Source: Nocardia inohanensis NBRC 100128 (lineage in GTDB: Bacteria > Actinomycetota > Actinomycetes > Mycobacteriales > Mycobacteriaceae). Taken from it: a DNA stretch of 64,000 nt. The notes below the pieces were generated by a model. That model was not told where the DNA came from and ran no database searches. It saw nothing but the letters and a program-made list of their open reading frames with translations. How positions within the stretch are numbered: the first letter of the stretch is position 1; the number at the start of each line of letters is the position of its first letter. The position numbers and the translations under genes are program-made. The DNA is taken from NCBI RefSeq assembly GCF_001612945.1, contig NZ_BDBK01000017.1, forward strand, positions 186,001 through 250,000, written 5' to 3'. This document shows positions 24,393 through 33,489 of this stretch, one piece after another.

Positions 24393-25451
24393 GTGCGGGT
24401 TCGGTCGGTCAGGCGTGGTGCGGCGATACTGGTGGCCGCGGGCGTGTTCGCGGCGGCCATCTCGGCGCCGCCGTGGCTGCCCGGGGCCGCTGCCGAACCC
24501 GAACCGAACGTGAATGGCGCGCAACGGAGTTCGCTCGTCGCGCCGGACGGATCGCGAATCGTGGACAGCCACGCCGACGGCCGCCATCTCTCGCTCACCG
24601 TCTACTCCGCCGCGATGAACAGCGAGTTCACCGTGCACGTGCAGCGCGCGGCCGACACCTCCGCGCCGCGGCCGGTGCTATATCTGCTCAGCGGCGGCAG
24701 CGGCGGGAAGGGGCCCGGCTCGTGGGATCAGCAGACCCGCGCCGGTGAATTCCTGGCGCAGAAGAACGTGCACGTGGTGCAGCCGATCGGCGGGGCGGCC
24801 TCCTATTACACCGACTGGCGATCACCGGATCCGCGGCTGGGCACCGTGAAATGGAAGACCTACCTGACCGAGGAACTCCCGCCGCTCATCGACGCCGCGC
24901 TCGGCACCGACGGCGTCAATGCCATTGCGGGGGTGTCGATGTCGGGCACCTCGGTGCTGCAACTGGCGATCGCGAAACCCGGGCTGTACCGGGCGGTGGC
25001 GGCGTACAGCGGTTGCGCGCGGATCTCCGACCCGATCGGCCAGGCGTATGTGCGGCTGACCACGGCCTACAGCGGCGGGGACGCCGGCAATATGTACGGC
25101 CCGCCCGGCGACCCGATGTGGGCCGCGAACGATCCCTACCTGAACGCCGAAGGGCTGCGCGGGCTCGAGCTCTATCTCTCCAGCGGCAACGGGATTCCCG
25201 GCCCCTACGATCGCACCGGCGACCATCGCCTGGCGGGCGGTGGCGCGGTGGCCCTGGCCAATCAGGTGCTGGTCGGCGGGATCATCGAAGCCGCGACCGA
25301 ACAGTGCACCCGGGGCATGGCGGATCGCTTGGCGGAGTTGAAGATTCCCGCCACCGTCGTGCTGCGCGACTACGGCACGCACTCCTGGGGCTACTGGGAG
25401 GACGAGCTGGCCGAATCCTGGCCGGTGCTCGCGCGCGGCCTCGGACTGTGA
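24393..25451 (+). CDS. Antigen 85-like mycolyltransferase/esterase, secreted
   Basis: A protein of about 352 residues. The signal peptide begins RVRSVRRGAAILVAAGVFAA and ends at about AAAEPEP. The alpha/beta-hydrolase core has VVQPIGGAASYYTDW, TYLTEELPPLIDAALG, AGVSMSGTSVLQLAIAKPGL with the Ser nucleophile in SMSG, and YGTHSWGYW with the catalytic His, all as in Ag85/mycolyltransferases. It would move mycolates onto trehalose or arabinogalactan outside the cell, or act as an esterase. The GTG at 24393 (MRVRSV) is preferred over the longer frame from 24312. The family presence is a strong sign of a mycolate envelope. Confidence 0.85.
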   Translation: MRVRSVRRGAAILVAAGVFAAAISAPPWLPGAAAEPEPNVNGAQRSSLVAPDGSRIVDSHADGRHLSLTVYSAAMNSEFTVHVQRAADTSAPRPVLYLLSGGSGGKGPGSWDQQTRAGEFLAQKNVHVVQPIGGAASYYTDWRSPDPRLGTVKWKTYLTEELPPLIDAALGTDGVNAIAGVSMSGTSVLQLAIAKPGLYRAVAAYSGCARISDPIGQAYVRLTTAYSGGDAGNMYGPPGDPMWAANDPYLNAEGLRGLELYLSSGNGIPGPYDRTGDHRLAGGGAVALANQVLVGGIIEAATEQCTRGMADRLAELKIPATVVLRDYGTHSWGYWEDELAESWPVLARGLGL

Positions 25452-25577
25452 CCGGCGCAAGGTTTCTGTCAGAATCTTGAAAGTCCAGGCCCGTAAACAT
25501 ATGGGCGTACGGCCTGGAAGGCATACCCGCCCAGCAGCATCCGCATCACCGCGCCGGTGATGCAGAGGGGGAACATC

Positions 25578-25925
25578 ATGAAGTCGTCAGTCGCTGCCCG
25601 CGTCGGCCTGGTCTGCGCCGCCGTCGCCGCACCCGTCCTGCTCGCCGCGCCCGCGCACGCCGAGCCGCACCCGAACGCCTGCCTGGTGATCGAGAACAAC
25701 ACCCCGAACGTCGCCACCATCACCCTGCACAACCGCTCGTTCCAGGGCTCGCGCTGGGATGTGAAGCCTTGGGACAACACCATTCTGACCAGCGACGGCC
25801 GCGCCATCGCGACCTCCGACGGCGACTGGAACCTGAACGGTCCCGCCGGTGACTGGCGCTACGAGCCGGACCTCAACAACGCCCGCTGGGGTTGCAGCGG
25901 TTCCTGGGTCTTCACCACTCGCTGA
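25578..25925 (+). CDS. Small secreted protein of unknown function
   Basis: A 115-residue protein with a signal peptide of about 31 residues ending APAHA-EPHP. The mature part is about 84 residues with two Cys (ACLVI and WGCSG), which could form one disulfide, and is rich in Trp and Asn (SDGDWNLNGPAGDWRYEPDL). It looks like a small beta-rich exported domain, but I do not recognise the family. The ATG is preceded by GAGGGGGAA, a good ribosome-binding site. It stands alone, convergent with the DUF1801 gene. Confidence 0.75.
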   Translation: MKSSVAARVGLVCAAVAAPVLLAAPAHAEPHPNACLVIENNTPNVATITLHNRSFQGSRWDVKPWDNTILTSDGRAIATSDGDWNLNGPAGDWRYEPDLNNARWGCSGSWVFTTR

Positions 25926-25937
25926 CGGGCGCGGCGC

Positions 25938-26333
25938 TCAACGCTTCTTCCCGGTCGTGTTGAGCGCCACCGCTTCCCGGATCAAATCCCGCAGCGCCGG
26001 CTCGTCGATGACATCCTGCTCGCCGATGTCGATCGCCCGCCGGGTATTGCCCTCCAGGCTCGAATTGAACAGCCCCGCCGGATCTTTCAGCGAAGCGCCC
26101 TTCATGAAGGTCAGCTTGACCACGCTCTTGTAGACCTCGCCGGTGCAGATGATGCCGCCGTGCGACCACACGGGCGTGCCGGGATTACTGGCCTTCACCC
26201 ACTTCCACTCCTCGACCACATCCGGATCGGCCCGGTGGATGATCTCGCGCACCTGCGCCAGGGTCTGCCCGCGCCAATCGTCGAGCTCCCGGATCCGCTG
26301 ATCCAGCTTCTTCGAAGCGTCGTCGTCCGTCAT
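25938..26333 (-). CDS. DUF1801-family protein
   Basis: A 131-residue protein. TLAQVREIIHRADPDVVEEW and VVKLTFMKGASLKDPAGLFN plus NTRRAIDIGEQDVIDEPALR fit the DUF1801 (iron-chaperone-like YdhG/YdeI) family. The family role is poorly known. ATG 26333 was used; the frame to 26783 continues into the nitroreductase region and is not coding there. It is divergent from the nitroreductase (26442) with a 108-bp gap. Confidence 0.75.
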   Translation of the reverse strand: MTDDDASKKLDQRIRELDDWRGQTLAQVREIIHRADPDVVEEWKWVKASNPGTPVWSHGGIICTGEVYKSVVKLTFMKGASLKDPAGLFNSSLEGNTRRAIDIGEQDVIDEPALRDLIREAVALNTTGKKR

Positions 26334-26441
26334 CCGTATCTCCTTCGGCGAGTGAGATAGAGCGCGCGTCCGGAATCGACAATACGGGCGTACCGCTCGG
26401 GCCCGCGCACCGCCACGCCCGCTCCCGGTAGGGTCGGCGCG

Positions 26442-26951
26442 GTGAACGAGGCGATCCGGGGACTGCGCTCGGTACGGCATTTCCGGCCGGACCCGGTGCC
26501 GCAGGCCACCATCGAGCAGATCATCGAGGTGGCGCGGTGGACCGGGTCGGCGCGCAACCGCCAGCCGTGGCGGTTCGTCGCGGTCGGCAGTGCCGAGATC
26601 CGGCGGGAGCTGGCCGGGCTCGGCGGGTACGCGGTGCATCTCGCGCACGCACCCCTGGTCCTGGTGCTCGCGGCGCACGACAACGGCTTCAGCGACACCG
26701 AATTCGATATGGGACGGGTCGCGCAGTCGGTGTGCCTGGCCGCCGCCGAATACGGGCTGGGCAGCTGCTTGACGACCTTCCATCCCGCCGGGAACGTCAC
26801 CCGGGCGGCCGAGGTGGTCGGTCTCGCATCCGAATGGCTACCGCGCCATGCCATCGCGATGGGCTATCCGGACCCGGCGAAACCCACTGCGCCGAACGCG
26901 ATTCCACGGGGTCGCCGGGCGGTCGCCGAGCTGCTGACCTGGCTGCCGTAG
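26442..26951 (+). CDS. Nitroreductase-family FMN oxidoreductase
   Basis: A 169-residue protein starting MNEAIRGLRSVRHFRPDPVP, with the Arg-Ser-x-Arg phosphate-binding start of nitroreductases. WTGSARNRQPWRFVAVGSAE is the FMN contact, and MGRVAQSVCLAAAEYGLGSC the conserved helix. It reduces nitro groups, quinones or flavins with NAD(P)H. It is shorter than classical NfsB-type enzymes and lacks a C-terminal arm. It starts with GTG. Physiological role unknown. Confidence 0.85.
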   Translation: MNEAIRGLRSVRHFRPDPVPQATIEQIIEVARWTGSARNRQPWRFVAVGSAEIRRELAGLGGYAVHLAHAPLVLVLAAHDNGFSDTEFDMGRVAQSVCLAAAEYGLGSCLTTFHPAGNVTRAAEVVGLASEWLPRHAIAMGYPDPAKPTAPNAIPRGRRAVAELLTWLP

Positions 26952-26957
26952 CCGCGG

Positions 26958-27314
26958 CTACTTCGGGATCGGCGGGCCCGGATCCAGGCCCATGGCCTCC
27001 CGGGCCTTGCGGATGAAATACAGCCCGCCGCGCGCGGTTTCGCGGGCGACCCGGACCTGGCCCAGGGTGGTCGCGGCGGCCAATTGGGTGCGGGCGATGT
27101 TCATTCGGTCGGCGGCCTCGCCGAGGGCGTCCAGGGCCGCGGTGCTGTCCGGATCGAGCAGGACCAGTTCGCTGCCCATGCGGTCGAGGTAGCCGCGGAC
27201 CTCGGTCTTGGCGTCGGCGACCCGCTCCACATCGCCGGTCCACTCCCGCGAGATCCACCAGGCGGCCAGGGCCAGCGCGGCCAGGACGAGGACGAGGAAC
27301 AGTAGGCGACCCAC
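26958..27314 (-). CDS. Small membrane-anchored protein with helical domain
   Basis: A 118-residue protein. Residues about 4-21 (LLFLVLVLAALALAAWWISR) form a single N-terminal membrane anchor. The rest is a helical domain with TAALDALGEAADRMNIARTQ. It is conserved-looking but I do not recognise it. It is convergent with the nitroreductase, 6 bp away. Starts with GTG. Confidence 0.6.
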   Translation of the reverse strand: MGRLLFLVLVLAALALAAWWISREWTGDVERVADAKTEVRGYLDRMGSELVLLDPDSTAALDALGEAADRMNIARTQLAAATTLGQVRVARETARGGLYFIRKAREAMGLDPGPPIPK

Positions 27315-27517
27315 GCCTCCAGCTTACGGCGAGCGGGCCCGGTATCCGGGCGGCGGCGGATCGCGATTTGGGCAGTGTGCTGCGGTGGCCGCGGTGTTTT
27401 TCATGCGATGTCACCTGTTCGTGATGGGGGTTCGCTGGCAGCGTGCAATGCATGAACAGGGTGGTTCGGGCGGGGCGGGCTTCCGGCCGCACGGGTGGGA
27501 CGAAAAAGGTTGCGCGG

Positions 27518-29248
27518 ATGCGTAATTCGGCGGCTCGGCTGGTGATCGCCGTGGCGGCCGCGACGATCGCGCAGAGCGGGGTGGCGGCCGCCGAGCCCGA
27601 ACCGGTGAGCGCGGCGAGCGATCGACGGGAGGAGGCGCTGTCGGTGCGGGACGGGATCGCGGTCTCCTATGTGAGTCTCGCGCTGCCGCTACCGGCCGAC
27701 GCGCCCGCGCATCCGGCGAGCTGCGATCGGGTCGGGTTCCTGCGCTATCGGGCCGCGGACGGCCCGGCCGAAGCCGCGGACGCCGATCGGGTCGTCGTCC
27801 AGCAGCAGGGATTGCACGGCGGTTCGGTCAACTCCGACAGCGTCGCCTTCAATACCGTGCATTCGGCGCTGGCGATGGGACAGCATGTCGAGTACTGGGC
27901 GCTGGCGCGGCGCAGCACCTGCCTGGACGAGACCCTGGGCTTCGATCAGGCGCTGCGCACCGGCAACTACCTCGACGCCGTCGACTACTACTTCAACGGC
28001 CTGCCCATCGACGGGGTGCGGTTCCCCGGCTTCAAGTCCTCGGCGGAGCTGCCGGTGCTGGACTACATGGGTTTGGAGCGCGTGGTGCGCGACCAGTACG
28101 AGGTCATGCTGCACGAGATTCCCGAGCAGGCCGTCCGTCAGCGCAAGTTCGTCTGCACCGGAATTTCGCTGGGCGGCTTGGTGACCGGGTTCTTCTCCGA
28201 TTGGGACTTCGACGGGCGACCCGGCGCGGACCAGTGCGCCGCCTTCGCCGCCCAGGACTCGATGGTCTCCTCGGACCCGGTCGCCCTCCAGAACACCCCG
28301 TTCCTCAGCGCGGTCACCAATGCCATTGTCGGACCGCTGGATTCGCTGCTCCAGACCGGCTTCCGGGCGAACGTGCTGCCCCGCACCTTCGGCCCCGCGC
28401 CCGCGCTCGGCACCCGCGCCTTCGTGCTGCTGCGCCTGGCCGGGCTCGCCGCCCACCTGGACCCCGACGGGGAAAGCCGACTGCTGGCGCATCTTCCGCG
28501 CGACGCCGATATCGAGGGCACCCTCAACACCCTGTTCGCCCCGACCTGGGCGGCCTGGGCCACCAACGGCGCGGACGGCTCCGGCACCATCCGCGATTTC
28601 CGCTTCACCAATACCGCGCTGCTCGGCGTCCTCATCGATAACAATTCATCGAATTTCTCGCTGTTCCAGCAGGGCCTGGGTGCGCTCGCGGGCGGTCCGG
28701 TGCAGGACAAGTCCTTCCCCAATCCGGGTGAGCTGACCCAGCTTCCGCTGCTGGGCAATTTCCTACGCATCACCGCGGGCCCGCAGCGCCGGGTCGCCCC
28801 CACCGACCGCACCGCCCTCTACACCTGGCGCAACTACGACGACGTGGCCGGCGTCCCCTACACCTCGCCCAACCACGAGGTCGCCGATATCCACGATGTC
28901 GCAAGGCAATTGGGAACCGGCTACCCCAGCGCCTACTGGGAGACCTACTTCCCGCTCCGCCTGGTGATCGATATCGGCGCCGGCTACGGCGGCACCCGCA
29001 GCGGCGACCTGGCCGCGCTGCGCTATCACGGCATGAGCCGCGTGAAGCCGAACTTCGTGGCCTGGGCGGGCGACAGCCCCGTACCCGCCGCCACCGCCAC
29101 CTTCTTCCCCGCCCCCGCCCTGGCCCGGGTGGTCAGCCTGCCCGGCTACAACCACATCGACACCATCGGCGCGGCCGCCACCCAGAACGACGGCCAGCCC
29201 GATGCCAGCGGGTGGCAGCTCGCGTTGTTCCTGCGCAGCCTGGGCTGA
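27518..29248 (+). CDS. Large secreted alpha/beta-hydrolase-like protein of unknown function
   Basis: A 576-residue exported protein. The N-terminus MRNSAARLVIAVAAATIAQS followed by VAAAEPEP is a signal peptide. The body contains FVCTGISLGGLVTGFF, a GxSxG nucleophile elbow with Ser at about residue 220, and a later SLPGYNHIDTIGAA that could supply the catalytic His, so a secreted lipase/esterase is likely. Large proteins of this kind are common in Nocardia and relatives. The ATG at 27518 is chosen because it gives the clean signal peptide; the in-frame starts upstream do not. Substrate unknown, possibly a polymeric ester or lipid. Confidence 0.7.
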   Translation: MRNSAARLVIAVAAATIAQSGVAAAEPEPVSAASDRREEALSVRDGIAVSYVSLALPLPADAPAHPASCDRVGFLRYRAADGPAEAADADRVVVQQQGLHGGSVNSDSVAFNTVHSALAMGQHVEYWALARRSTCLDETLGFDQALRTGNYLDAVDYYFNGLPIDGVRFPGFKSSAELPVLDYMGLERVVRDQYEVMLHEIPEQAVRQRKFVCTGISLGGLVTGFFSDWDFDGRPGADQCAAFAAQDSMVSSDPVALQNTPFLSAVTNAIVGPLDSLLQTGFRANVLPRTFGPAPALGTRAFVLLRLAGLAAHLDPDGESRLLAHLPRDADIEGTLNTLFAPTWAAWATNGADGSGTIRDFRFTNTALLGVLIDNNSSNFSLFQQGLGALAGGPVQDKSFPNPGELTQLPLLGNFLRITAGPQRRVAPTDRTALYTWRNYDDVAGVPYTSPNHEVADIHDVARQLGTGYPSAYWETYFPLRLVIDIGAGYGGTRSGDLAALRYHGMSRVKPNFVAWAGDSPVPAATATFFPAPALARVVSLPGYNHIDTIGAAATQNDGQPDASGWQLALFLRSLG

Positions 29249-29254
29249 AAGCGC

Positions 29255-31492
29255 CTATCCGACAGTCGCCAAGGGCTTCGCCTCGGCTTCGATCGGCTCC
29301 TCGTTCGGGGGAGGAGCCGGTTCGGCGGCGCGCGGCCGGCGGTAGGCCCACTGGAGCAACCCGAGTCCGAGCAGGCCCAGCAGCGCGGCCGGCAGGCTGA
29401 TCCACCAGCCGGGTGGCCGCCAGCTCAGCACCAGCTCGGCATTGCCGGTGCCGCCCGGAATATCCAGGGCGACAAAGGTGCCCGCGACCGTGTGGACCGG
29501 GATATCGCGGCCGTCGAGGGTGGCGCGGTAGCCCGGCCAGGCCAGCCGTGCCAGCACCACACGGCCGCCCGTAGCCGAGCTCACCCGGATCCGGCTGGTC
29601 ACGCTGTCGCGCGCCAGCGAGGTGGCGGTGGCGTGCTCGGCGGCGGCGATCAAGCCGTTGCGCTGGGAGATCGGGCCGCCGTCGCGCTCCAGCACCCAGA
29701 TGTAGCGCTCGTGCCCGGGACAGTCGGTCCAGTGCCAGCCGGCGGGCGCCGGATGGTTCGGCGCGTCCGGATATTGTGTGCGCTGCAACACGATCCGGTC
29801 GACCTTCATCAGATCGACCGGCGCCAGACCGGTGGTGGTCTCGGGCGTGAAGACGCGCCGGAAGGCATCCGGGCAGGTGCTGCCGTCCCAGCCCATGCAC
29901 AGCATGGCGCTGAACGCCGCATGGCCGATGGGCGTGTAGGCATTGACGTAATCCAGGCCCAGGTTCTTGGCGTAATTGCCGAAAGACAATGAGCCCCAGG
30001 CATTGCGGAGGTTCATCTCCTCCGGCCGGACCAGCGCGCGATCGGCCAATTGCAGGGTGACGCCGGGGAAGTCGGGGAAGGCGGCCGTCATCTCCGAGCG
30101 GCGTTCGGGGAAGTTGTAGGAGAGCGGGGTCGGTGGCGCGCCCAGCACCTGGAGGTAGGCGATCGGGAACATGGTGCCGATGACGAACGCGCACGCCGCG
30201 GCAATTCCCTTGCGGCGCACCAGCCATACGGCCGCGGCGCCGAGCAGCGTCACCGCCGATACCGCCAGCAGGTGCCATCCGGTCGAATCGGGTGCGGCCG
30301 AGCAGGATCGGATGAACAGCAGGCCGAGCAGCGCGGCGGCGGCCAGGACCCGCCGGCGCGAGGAGGCGAAAACGCCGTGGCGGCTGAGCAATACGCAGAC
30401 CAGTACCAGCAGCGCCAGTGCGAGCATCGGCAGCACCCGCGCGGGCCAGCGCAGCGGGCCGATGCGCCCGGGGCCGGCGGTCCACATCAGCATGGCCGTC
30501 GCGAACAGCGCCACCCCGCTCAGCTCGCGCGCCGAACTCCGCGCCGCGCGCCAATCGATGAAAGCCAGCGCGGGGATGAGGAACCAGGCGATATAGACCA
30601 TCGGCAGCGGTTGGATGTACCCCCACCAGCCGGTGAACGCCGGAACAGTACTGGGCAGGCTGGCATTCAGCGACTCCGACCAGGGCACGGTCAGGAACTG
30701 GTCATTCAGAATGCGTTCGTTGCCGCGCCAGGTGACGGGGGAGGAGAGCATGCTCGGCAGGTAGGTCGCCAGGCCCGCGAGCACCGCGCATCCCGCGGTG
30801 AGGGCGAGTCGCCACACGGGCGTCCAGCGGCGCTGGTAGACGAACTCGCCCACCATGACCGCGGCGATCATCAAACCGGATTCCACTGCGGGAAAGACGT
30901 ATTGGACCGAGATGGCCAGGTACAGGAACACGAACACCGGGATCGGCCCGCCCCGGCCGCGCGCGTATCGCACCGCCGCCGCCCAGGCATGCAGCATCCA
31001 GGCCGTGCCGGTGAGGGAGGTGGCCCAGCTGGCCTCGTCGAAGAACAGGAACCAGCCCGAGAGCGGGAACGCGACCCCGGCGACCGCCGCCCAGGACGGC
31101 CGCGATCCGTAGGCCAGGCAGATCCGGAATACGCCCAGCCCGGCGATGATCGAGAAGATCAGCTTCACCACGGTGACGTAGGCGGCGAGGTTGTCGATCG
31201 AGGGCGCGATGAAATCCACCAGCAGCTGCGGTGGGTTGTAGATCCCGGCCTCCTCCATGGAGTAGTTGCCCGACATCCACTCCCAGGGCACCAGTGCCGG
31301 AAACCGCCCCTCCCGCAGCCGGCGGCCCAGCATCACCCACATCGGCCCGTACTGGGCTTCGGTGTCATCGGTGTAGAAGTGCCTGGGGTTGGCGAGCAGC
31401 ACCGCCGCATACCCCGCGACCACCCCGGCAGCGCTGATCCCACCCCAGGTGAACCGTTCCCGACGCGATTCGTAGCTTGCGCTGATCACCAC
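29255..31492 (-). CDS. YfhO-like / GT-C-type polytopic membrane protein
   Basis: A 745-residue protein with about 12-14 transmembrane helices: the first at about 15-35, then many through residue 480, and a last one near 690-710. After the helices a large extracytoplasmic part (about 480-685) includes VVLARLAWPGYRATLDGRDI. YfhO-like proteins and GT-C glycosyltransferases have this layout and act on lipid-linked sugars for envelope glycans. The N-terminal loop TDDTEAQYGPMW has acidic residues that in GT-C enzymes bind the lipid phosphate. A glycosyl transfer role is inferred. It is convergent with the secreted hydrolase and divergent from the MarR gene. Confidence 0.7.
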   Translation of the reverse strand: MVISASYESRRERFTWGGISAAGVVAGYAAVLLANPRHFYTDDTEAQYGPMWVMLGRRLREGRFPALVPWEWMSGNYSMEEAGIYNPPQLLVDFIAPSIDNLAAYVTVVKLIFSIIAGLGVFRICLAYGSRPSWAAVAGVAFPLSGWFLFFDEASWATSLTGTAWMLHAWAAAVRYARGRGGPIPVFVFLYLAISVQYVFPAVESGLMIAAVMVGEFVYQRRWTPVWRLALTAGCAVLAGLATYLPSMLSSPVTWRGNERILNDQFLTVPWSESLNASLPSTVPAFTGWWGYIQPLPMVYIAWFLIPALAFIDWRAARSSARELSGVALFATAMLMWTAGPGRIGPLRWPARVLPMLALALLVLVCVLLSRHGVFASSRRRVLAAAALLGLLFIRSCSAAPDSTGWHLLAVSAVTLLGAAAVWLVRRKGIAAACAFVIGTMFPIAYLQVLGAPPTPLSYNFPERRSEMTAAFPDFPGVTLQLADRALVRPEEMNLRNAWGSLSFGNYAKNLGLDYVNAYTPIGHAAFSAMLCMGWDGSTCPDAFRRVFTPETTTGLAPVDLMKVDRIVLQRTQYPDAPNHPAPAGWHWTDCPGHERYIWVLERDGGPISQRNGLIAAAEHATATSLARDSVTSRIRVSSATGGRVVLARLAWPGYRATLDGRDIPVHTVAGTFVALDIPGGTGNAELVLSWRPPGWWISLPAALLGLLGLGLLQWAYRRPRAAEPAPPPNEEPIEAEAKPLATVG

Positions 31493-31523
31493 GAGATCGG
31501 AACCTACCCGATTGAAGCACTAT

Positions 31524-31534
31524 GCAACAGTTGC
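31524..31534. promoter_or_regulatory. Palindrome GCAACAGTTGC in GT/MarR divergent promoter
   Basis: The dyad GCAAC-A-GTTGC is perfect over 11 bp. It lies 32 bp above the GTG of the membrane protein and 118 bp above the MarR ATG. MarR proteins bind short AT-flanked dyads like this in divergent promoters, so it is a candidate operator. The rest of the 31493-31651 gap has no gene. Confidence 0.4.
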
Positions 31535-31651
31535 TATCTGCATTCCTTTCGGAAGGGGAAGCGGCCGGGGCGTGTTGGGGTGCGGATGTCCGAAACGGCA
31601 GGATGGTGGGGATGAAGGGGGCGGACCGCACACGATGACGGAGGATTGATC

Positions 31652-32143
31652 ATGGCGCGTCGAAACTCGGCTGCGGCCGGCGAATCCGTCGATTCCATTA
31701 CCGACGCGCTGCTGACCGCCTCACGGCTGCTGGTCGCGCTCTCCGCCCGCTCCCTCGCCCACGCGGACGAATCCCTCACCATCCCGCAGTTCCGGACGCT
31801 GATGATCCTGTCCACCCGGGGGCCCGCCAAGATCGCCACGCTGGCCGGGCTCTTGAACGTGCAGCCCTCGACCGCGACCCGCATGGTCGATCGGCTGGTC
31901 ACCGCGGGACTCATCGACCGGCAGCCCAATCCGCAGTCGCGGCGCGAACTCATCGTCGGGCTGACCGAACGTGGACGCGACACCGTCGAAGCGGTGACCT
32001 CCCGCCGCCGCCAGGAGATCGCGGCCGTGGTGGAGCGGATGCCGCCGGCCGATCGGTCCGGGCTGGTGAGCGCCCTGAACGCCTTCAGTGCGGCGGGTGG
32101 GGAGCTCACCGCGGAGACGCATATCGAGGGCTATCAGCTGTGA
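31652..32143 (+). CDS. MarR-family transcriptional regulator
   Basis: A 163-residue winged-helix regulator. The HTH lies in IATLAGLLNVQPSTATRMVD (about 62-81), followed by the wing PNPQSRRELIVGLTERGRDT. The N-terminal helix SITDALLTASRLLVALSARS makes the dimer. The ATG at 31652 is preferred to the TTG at 31646; AGGA lies just before. The gene is convergent with the Lcp-like oxygenase (7-bp gap) and divergent from the membrane protein. Confidence 0.9.
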   Translation: MARRNSAAAGESVDSITDALLTASRLLVALSARSLAHADESLTIPQFRTLMILSTRGPAKIATLAGLLNVQPSTATRMVDRLVTAGLIDRQPNPQSRRELIVGLTERGRDTVEAVTSRRRQEIAAVVERMPPADRSGLVSALNAFSAAGGELTAETHIEGYQL

Positions 32144-32150
32144 GACCGGA

Positions 32151-33386
32151 TCAGGCGGCGTGGCCGATGTAGTTCACCGAACCGCCGATGGCCCCTTGGT
32201 TTTTCGGGCCGATCAAGGTGTCGATGAACTCGTGCTGGGCGCGCAGGCCCGACCGCGCCTGCCGGGCCCGCCAGCCGGGGAGCAGTATGCCCGCGCTCGA
32301 ACGGGCCAGGTTGACCGGGAATTTGGCCACCGGGTACCAGGGCGGCATGTAGTCGGGCAGGCCCAGCTGACGCATGCGGCCGCGGCCGAGAAACGCGGTG
32401 CTGATCGAAAGATGCTGTGCCCAGGCGATTCTGCGGCGCAGACCGGTCAGGTGCTCGTAGTGCCAGGTGAGCGGGTCGTCGGCCATCGGGCGGGCCAGTT
32501 GGGCGCTGGTCTCGTCGGGGGCGGTGAGGGCGGCCAGGTAGTGGTAGAGCTGCCGGGTGGCGTCGATGAAGCCGTTCGGCAGGTAGCGCTCCTCGACGCC
32601 CATCACCCAGCCGACGTAGCGGGTCAGGTGGGCGATGGCGTCGAGCTCCTTGGGGGTGAACAGGTTTCCCATCATCATGCCGGTGAGCGCGGGGGCGAAG
32701 AGCGCGCCCAGCATGGTGACGGCCATATCGGTCTGGTTGACCGGGACGCCCCATTCCTCGGCGCGCCATTCGGGGCTCTTCGCGACGTGGCGGCGGACGA
32801 AGGTGTGGATCAGGCGGACGTGCAGGGTGGACCGGAAACCCTTGCCGCCCGGCCGCATTCCGCCGCCGTCGATGACATCCAGGGCCCAGCGCAGGGTTTC
32901 GGCGAAGCGCTGGCCGCCGCCGGTGGCGCCGCTCTTGCCGGTATTGGTGAGCAGCAGGGTCCGATTGATGCCGGAGGCCACGAAGCCGCCCAGGAACGGC
33001 ACGTCGCGCGCCAGGTAGACCCCGTCCAGGCCGGCCGATTGGAAAGTCCGCTCACCCAGCGCGATTCGATCCCAGTCGACCCAGTCCGGCGGGGTCTCCA
33101 TCCGGATGAAGAACTCGCGCAACGGTTGCGGGGCGTCCGGGACGCTGTCGATGCCGTGTGCCAGCGCCTGATCGAACAGCGGCCGCACCTTCCCCATGCC
33201 GGCCGTGTACATCCAGTCGACCAGGGCATCCATCGGCTCGTCGCCGACCGTCAGGGCGGTCCCGATGGACTCCCACTCGGCGTCGGTCGGCGCTTTGATG
33301 CCGAGCAGTTTGACCGCCGGTCCGAGAACCGGGACCTGCGCCCGTTCCCGGGGATGGCGGGTCGGAATGGAGTGGGTGCGCGTCAT
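32151..33386 (-). CDS. Lcp-like/MpaB-family oxygenase (DUF2236)
   Basis: A 411-residue protein of the length of latex-clearing protein Lcp. FRSTLHVRLIHTFVRRHVAK (about 190-209) contains the Arg/Thr plus RLIH segment that in Lcp proteins carries the haem-binding His. WGVPVNQTDMAVTMLGALFA follows, as in the family. There is no signal peptide visible. Lcp enzymes cleave polyisoprene; the wider DUF2236 group acts on other substrates, so rubber oxygenase is only one option. A palindrome at 33423-33434, 37 bp above the ATG, marks a likely repressor site. It is convergent with the MarR gene. Confidence 0.75.
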   Translation of the reverse strand: MTRTHSIPTRHPRERAQVPVLGPAVKLLGIKAPTDAEWESIGTALTVGDEPMDALVDWMYTAGMGKVRPLFDQALAHGIDSVPDAPQPLREFFIRMETPPDWVDWDRIALGERTFQSAGLDGVYLARDVPFLGGFVASGINRTLLLTNTGKSGATGGGQRFAETLRWALDVIDGGGMRPGGKGFRSTLHVRLIHTFVRRHVAKSPEWRAEEWGVPVNQTDMAVTMLGALFAPALTGMMMGNLFTPKELDAIAHLTRYVGWVMGVEERYLPNGFIDATRQLYHYLAALTAPDETSAQLARPMADDPLTWHYEHLTGLRRRIAWAQHLSISTAFLGRGRMRQLGLPDYMPPWYPVAKFPVNLARSSAGILLPGWRARQARSGLRAQHEFIDTLIGPKNQGAIGGSVNYIGHAA

Positions 33387-33422
33387 CGAGCAGCTCCTTT
33401 GCCACTCTGGTGAATCTCATCA

Positions 33423-33434
33423 CCAGATATCTGG
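33423..33434. promoter_or_regulatory. Perfect palindrome CCAGATATCTGG upstream of Lcp-like gene
   Basis: A 12-bp perfect dyad located 37 bp upstream of the Lcp-like ATG, in the 33387-33489 gap shared with the end of the STAS gene. Position and symmetry suggest an operator for a TetR- or MarR-type repressor; the nearby MarR gene is a candidate. Confidence 0.5.
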
Positions 33435-33489
33435 CAATAGTCTCTACCAGAATCCGGGGCGTGACAAGACCCGACTGAAAATCTCTCAC

